NCBI RefSeq assembly: GCF_028768465.1
Contig: NZ_CP118225.1
Span: 3,391,001 to 3,455,000, forward strand
Direction of reading: 5' to 3'
DNA from: Rhodopirellula sp. P2
Lineage (GTDB): Bacteria > Planctomycetota > Planctomycetia > Pirellulales > Pirellulaceae
Length of the DNA: 64,000 nucleotides
Shown: piece by piece, positions 63,608 to 64,000 of the stretch
Layout: each line of letters starts with the position of its first letter
Numbering within the stretch: the first letter of the stretch is position 1
Translations under genes and position numbers: made by a program
The notes under the pieces: model-generated
Databases searched by the model: none
What the model was told of the DNA's origin: nothing
The model's input: only the letters and a program-made list of their open reading frames with translations

Positions 63608-63856
63608 TTTTTGAAGTTGCGCTTTTGCAATCGGTATTGTTGGCCAACGGCCTTCGTCATCGTAGCCTGGGGCATCGCCCCAGGGATCGAGATGGAGGGA
63701 AATTGGTTGGCCAACGGCCAACATCAACCCACACGTTTTGAATTGAATTTGGCCGTTGGCCAAAATGGGGCCGTGCTTTACTGCTCCAGGGGCGATGCCC
63801 CTGGCTATGTTGAAAAAGGCCGTTGGCCATTGACGGATAAAGCGCAACTTCAAAAA
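63608..63856. mobile_element. 249-bp element with 18-bp terminal inverted repeats
   Basis: TTTTTGAAGTTGCGCTTT at 63608-63625 is mirrored exactly by AAAGCGCAACTTCAAAAA at 63839-63856. Inside are repeated palindromes TTGGCCAACGGCC / GGCCGTTGGCC and CAGGGGCGATGCCCCTGG-type stems. No coding sequence. It is distinct in sequence from the 325-bp element but similar in design. Only one copy is in the window. Confidence 0.75.
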
Positions 63857-63888
63857 GCGTGAGCGAGGGACGCCCCCAACTCCCAGGA

Positions 63889-63979
63889 CGGCCCCATCCG
63901 GGGCGACCGTTTGTTTTCCGGCATCGGTCTCTCGGGGCTTCCGCCCCGAGCTAAGCATGACGGCCCCATCCGGGGCGAT
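63889..63979 (+). repeat. Palindromic GC-rich intergenic repeat, copy 2
   Basis: GACGGCCCCATCCGGGGCGA ... CTCGGGGCTTCCGCCCCGAG ... CGGCCCCATCCGGGGCGA. Reverse-oriented counterpart of 1961-2047, with the same order of three stems. It reaches almost to the window end. Confidence 0.7.
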
Positions 63980-64000
63980 ACCCAGACGCCCGCCACCATT

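Overview
The window reads as a chromosomal segment of a marine planctomycete close to Rhodopirellula. The reasons are: many secreted sulfatases, large 'PVC-type' cytochrome c / propeller proteins, an ECF sigma-FecR pair, DUF547 and DUF5690 proteins, a trypsin-like protease with an SHD1 domain, moderately high GC, and short GC-rich intergenic repeats. This is inferred from gene content; no rRNA or marker tree was available.

Layout. 1-3500 holds the 3' end of one gene, a tRNA-Ala(GGC) with a clear promoter and terminator, and a zone of decayed mobile DNA: IS66 and ISL3 transposase remnants, a tyrosine-recombinase remnant and short repeats. An HU-like protein and two small hypothetical genes lie among them. 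3968-7836 is a compact accessory cassette: an XRE-type regulator, a 31-residue membrane peptide not reported before as far as I know, and, overlapping it by GTGA, a 1130-residue protein that fuses two complete superfamily 1 helicase motors (Upf1-like then UvrD-like). It is followed by a broken alpha/beta-hydrolase gene. This cassette is my best candidate for an undescribed system. 8254-15910 carries an SHD1/trypsin/zinc-ribbon protease, a membrane protein with a displaced anti-sigma-type zinc motif, an NrtS-like small membrane protein, and a DUF547 / DoxX-like / TVP38 / flavin disulfide reductase group.

16051-28878 (minus strand) is a carbohydrate-sulfate locus. ECF sigma and FecR genes (ATGA overlap) are followed by a two-haem PVC cytochrome and four exported sulfatases. 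A DUF5060 protein that lacks its expected catalytic barrel is coupled by ATGA overlaps to a sulfatase on each side. 29250-31979 holds an exported endonuclease/phosphatase-fold protein, a hypothetical secreted protein, and an overlapping FrnE-like/AlkB-like pair. 32091-36966 is a phosphonate-type catabolic cluster: DUF5690 transporter, HpnW-like oxidase and phosphonatase-like hydrolase overlap on the minus strand, with a divergent HpnZ-like dehydrogenase.

37023-50951 contains a very long FHA/coiled-coil/acidic/membrane protein, a DksA-type zinc protein, apt, a glycosyltransferase, a metallophosphoesterase-LamG protein, two microsatellite arrays, a GH32/43-like propeller, an LptF/G-type permease and a dienelactone hydrolase. 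51400-59393 has the YlqF GTPase, a fucose operon (alpha-L-fucosidase, aldo/keto reductase, FucP-like permease), a PhoD-like phosphatase and a ThuA-like protein. 59516-62878 is a second large PVC cytochrome. Two 325-bp copies of one MITE-like element, in opposite orientation, bracket the 51.4-62.9 kb block. The last kilobase is a pile of repeats, including a second, different element with terminal inverted repeats.
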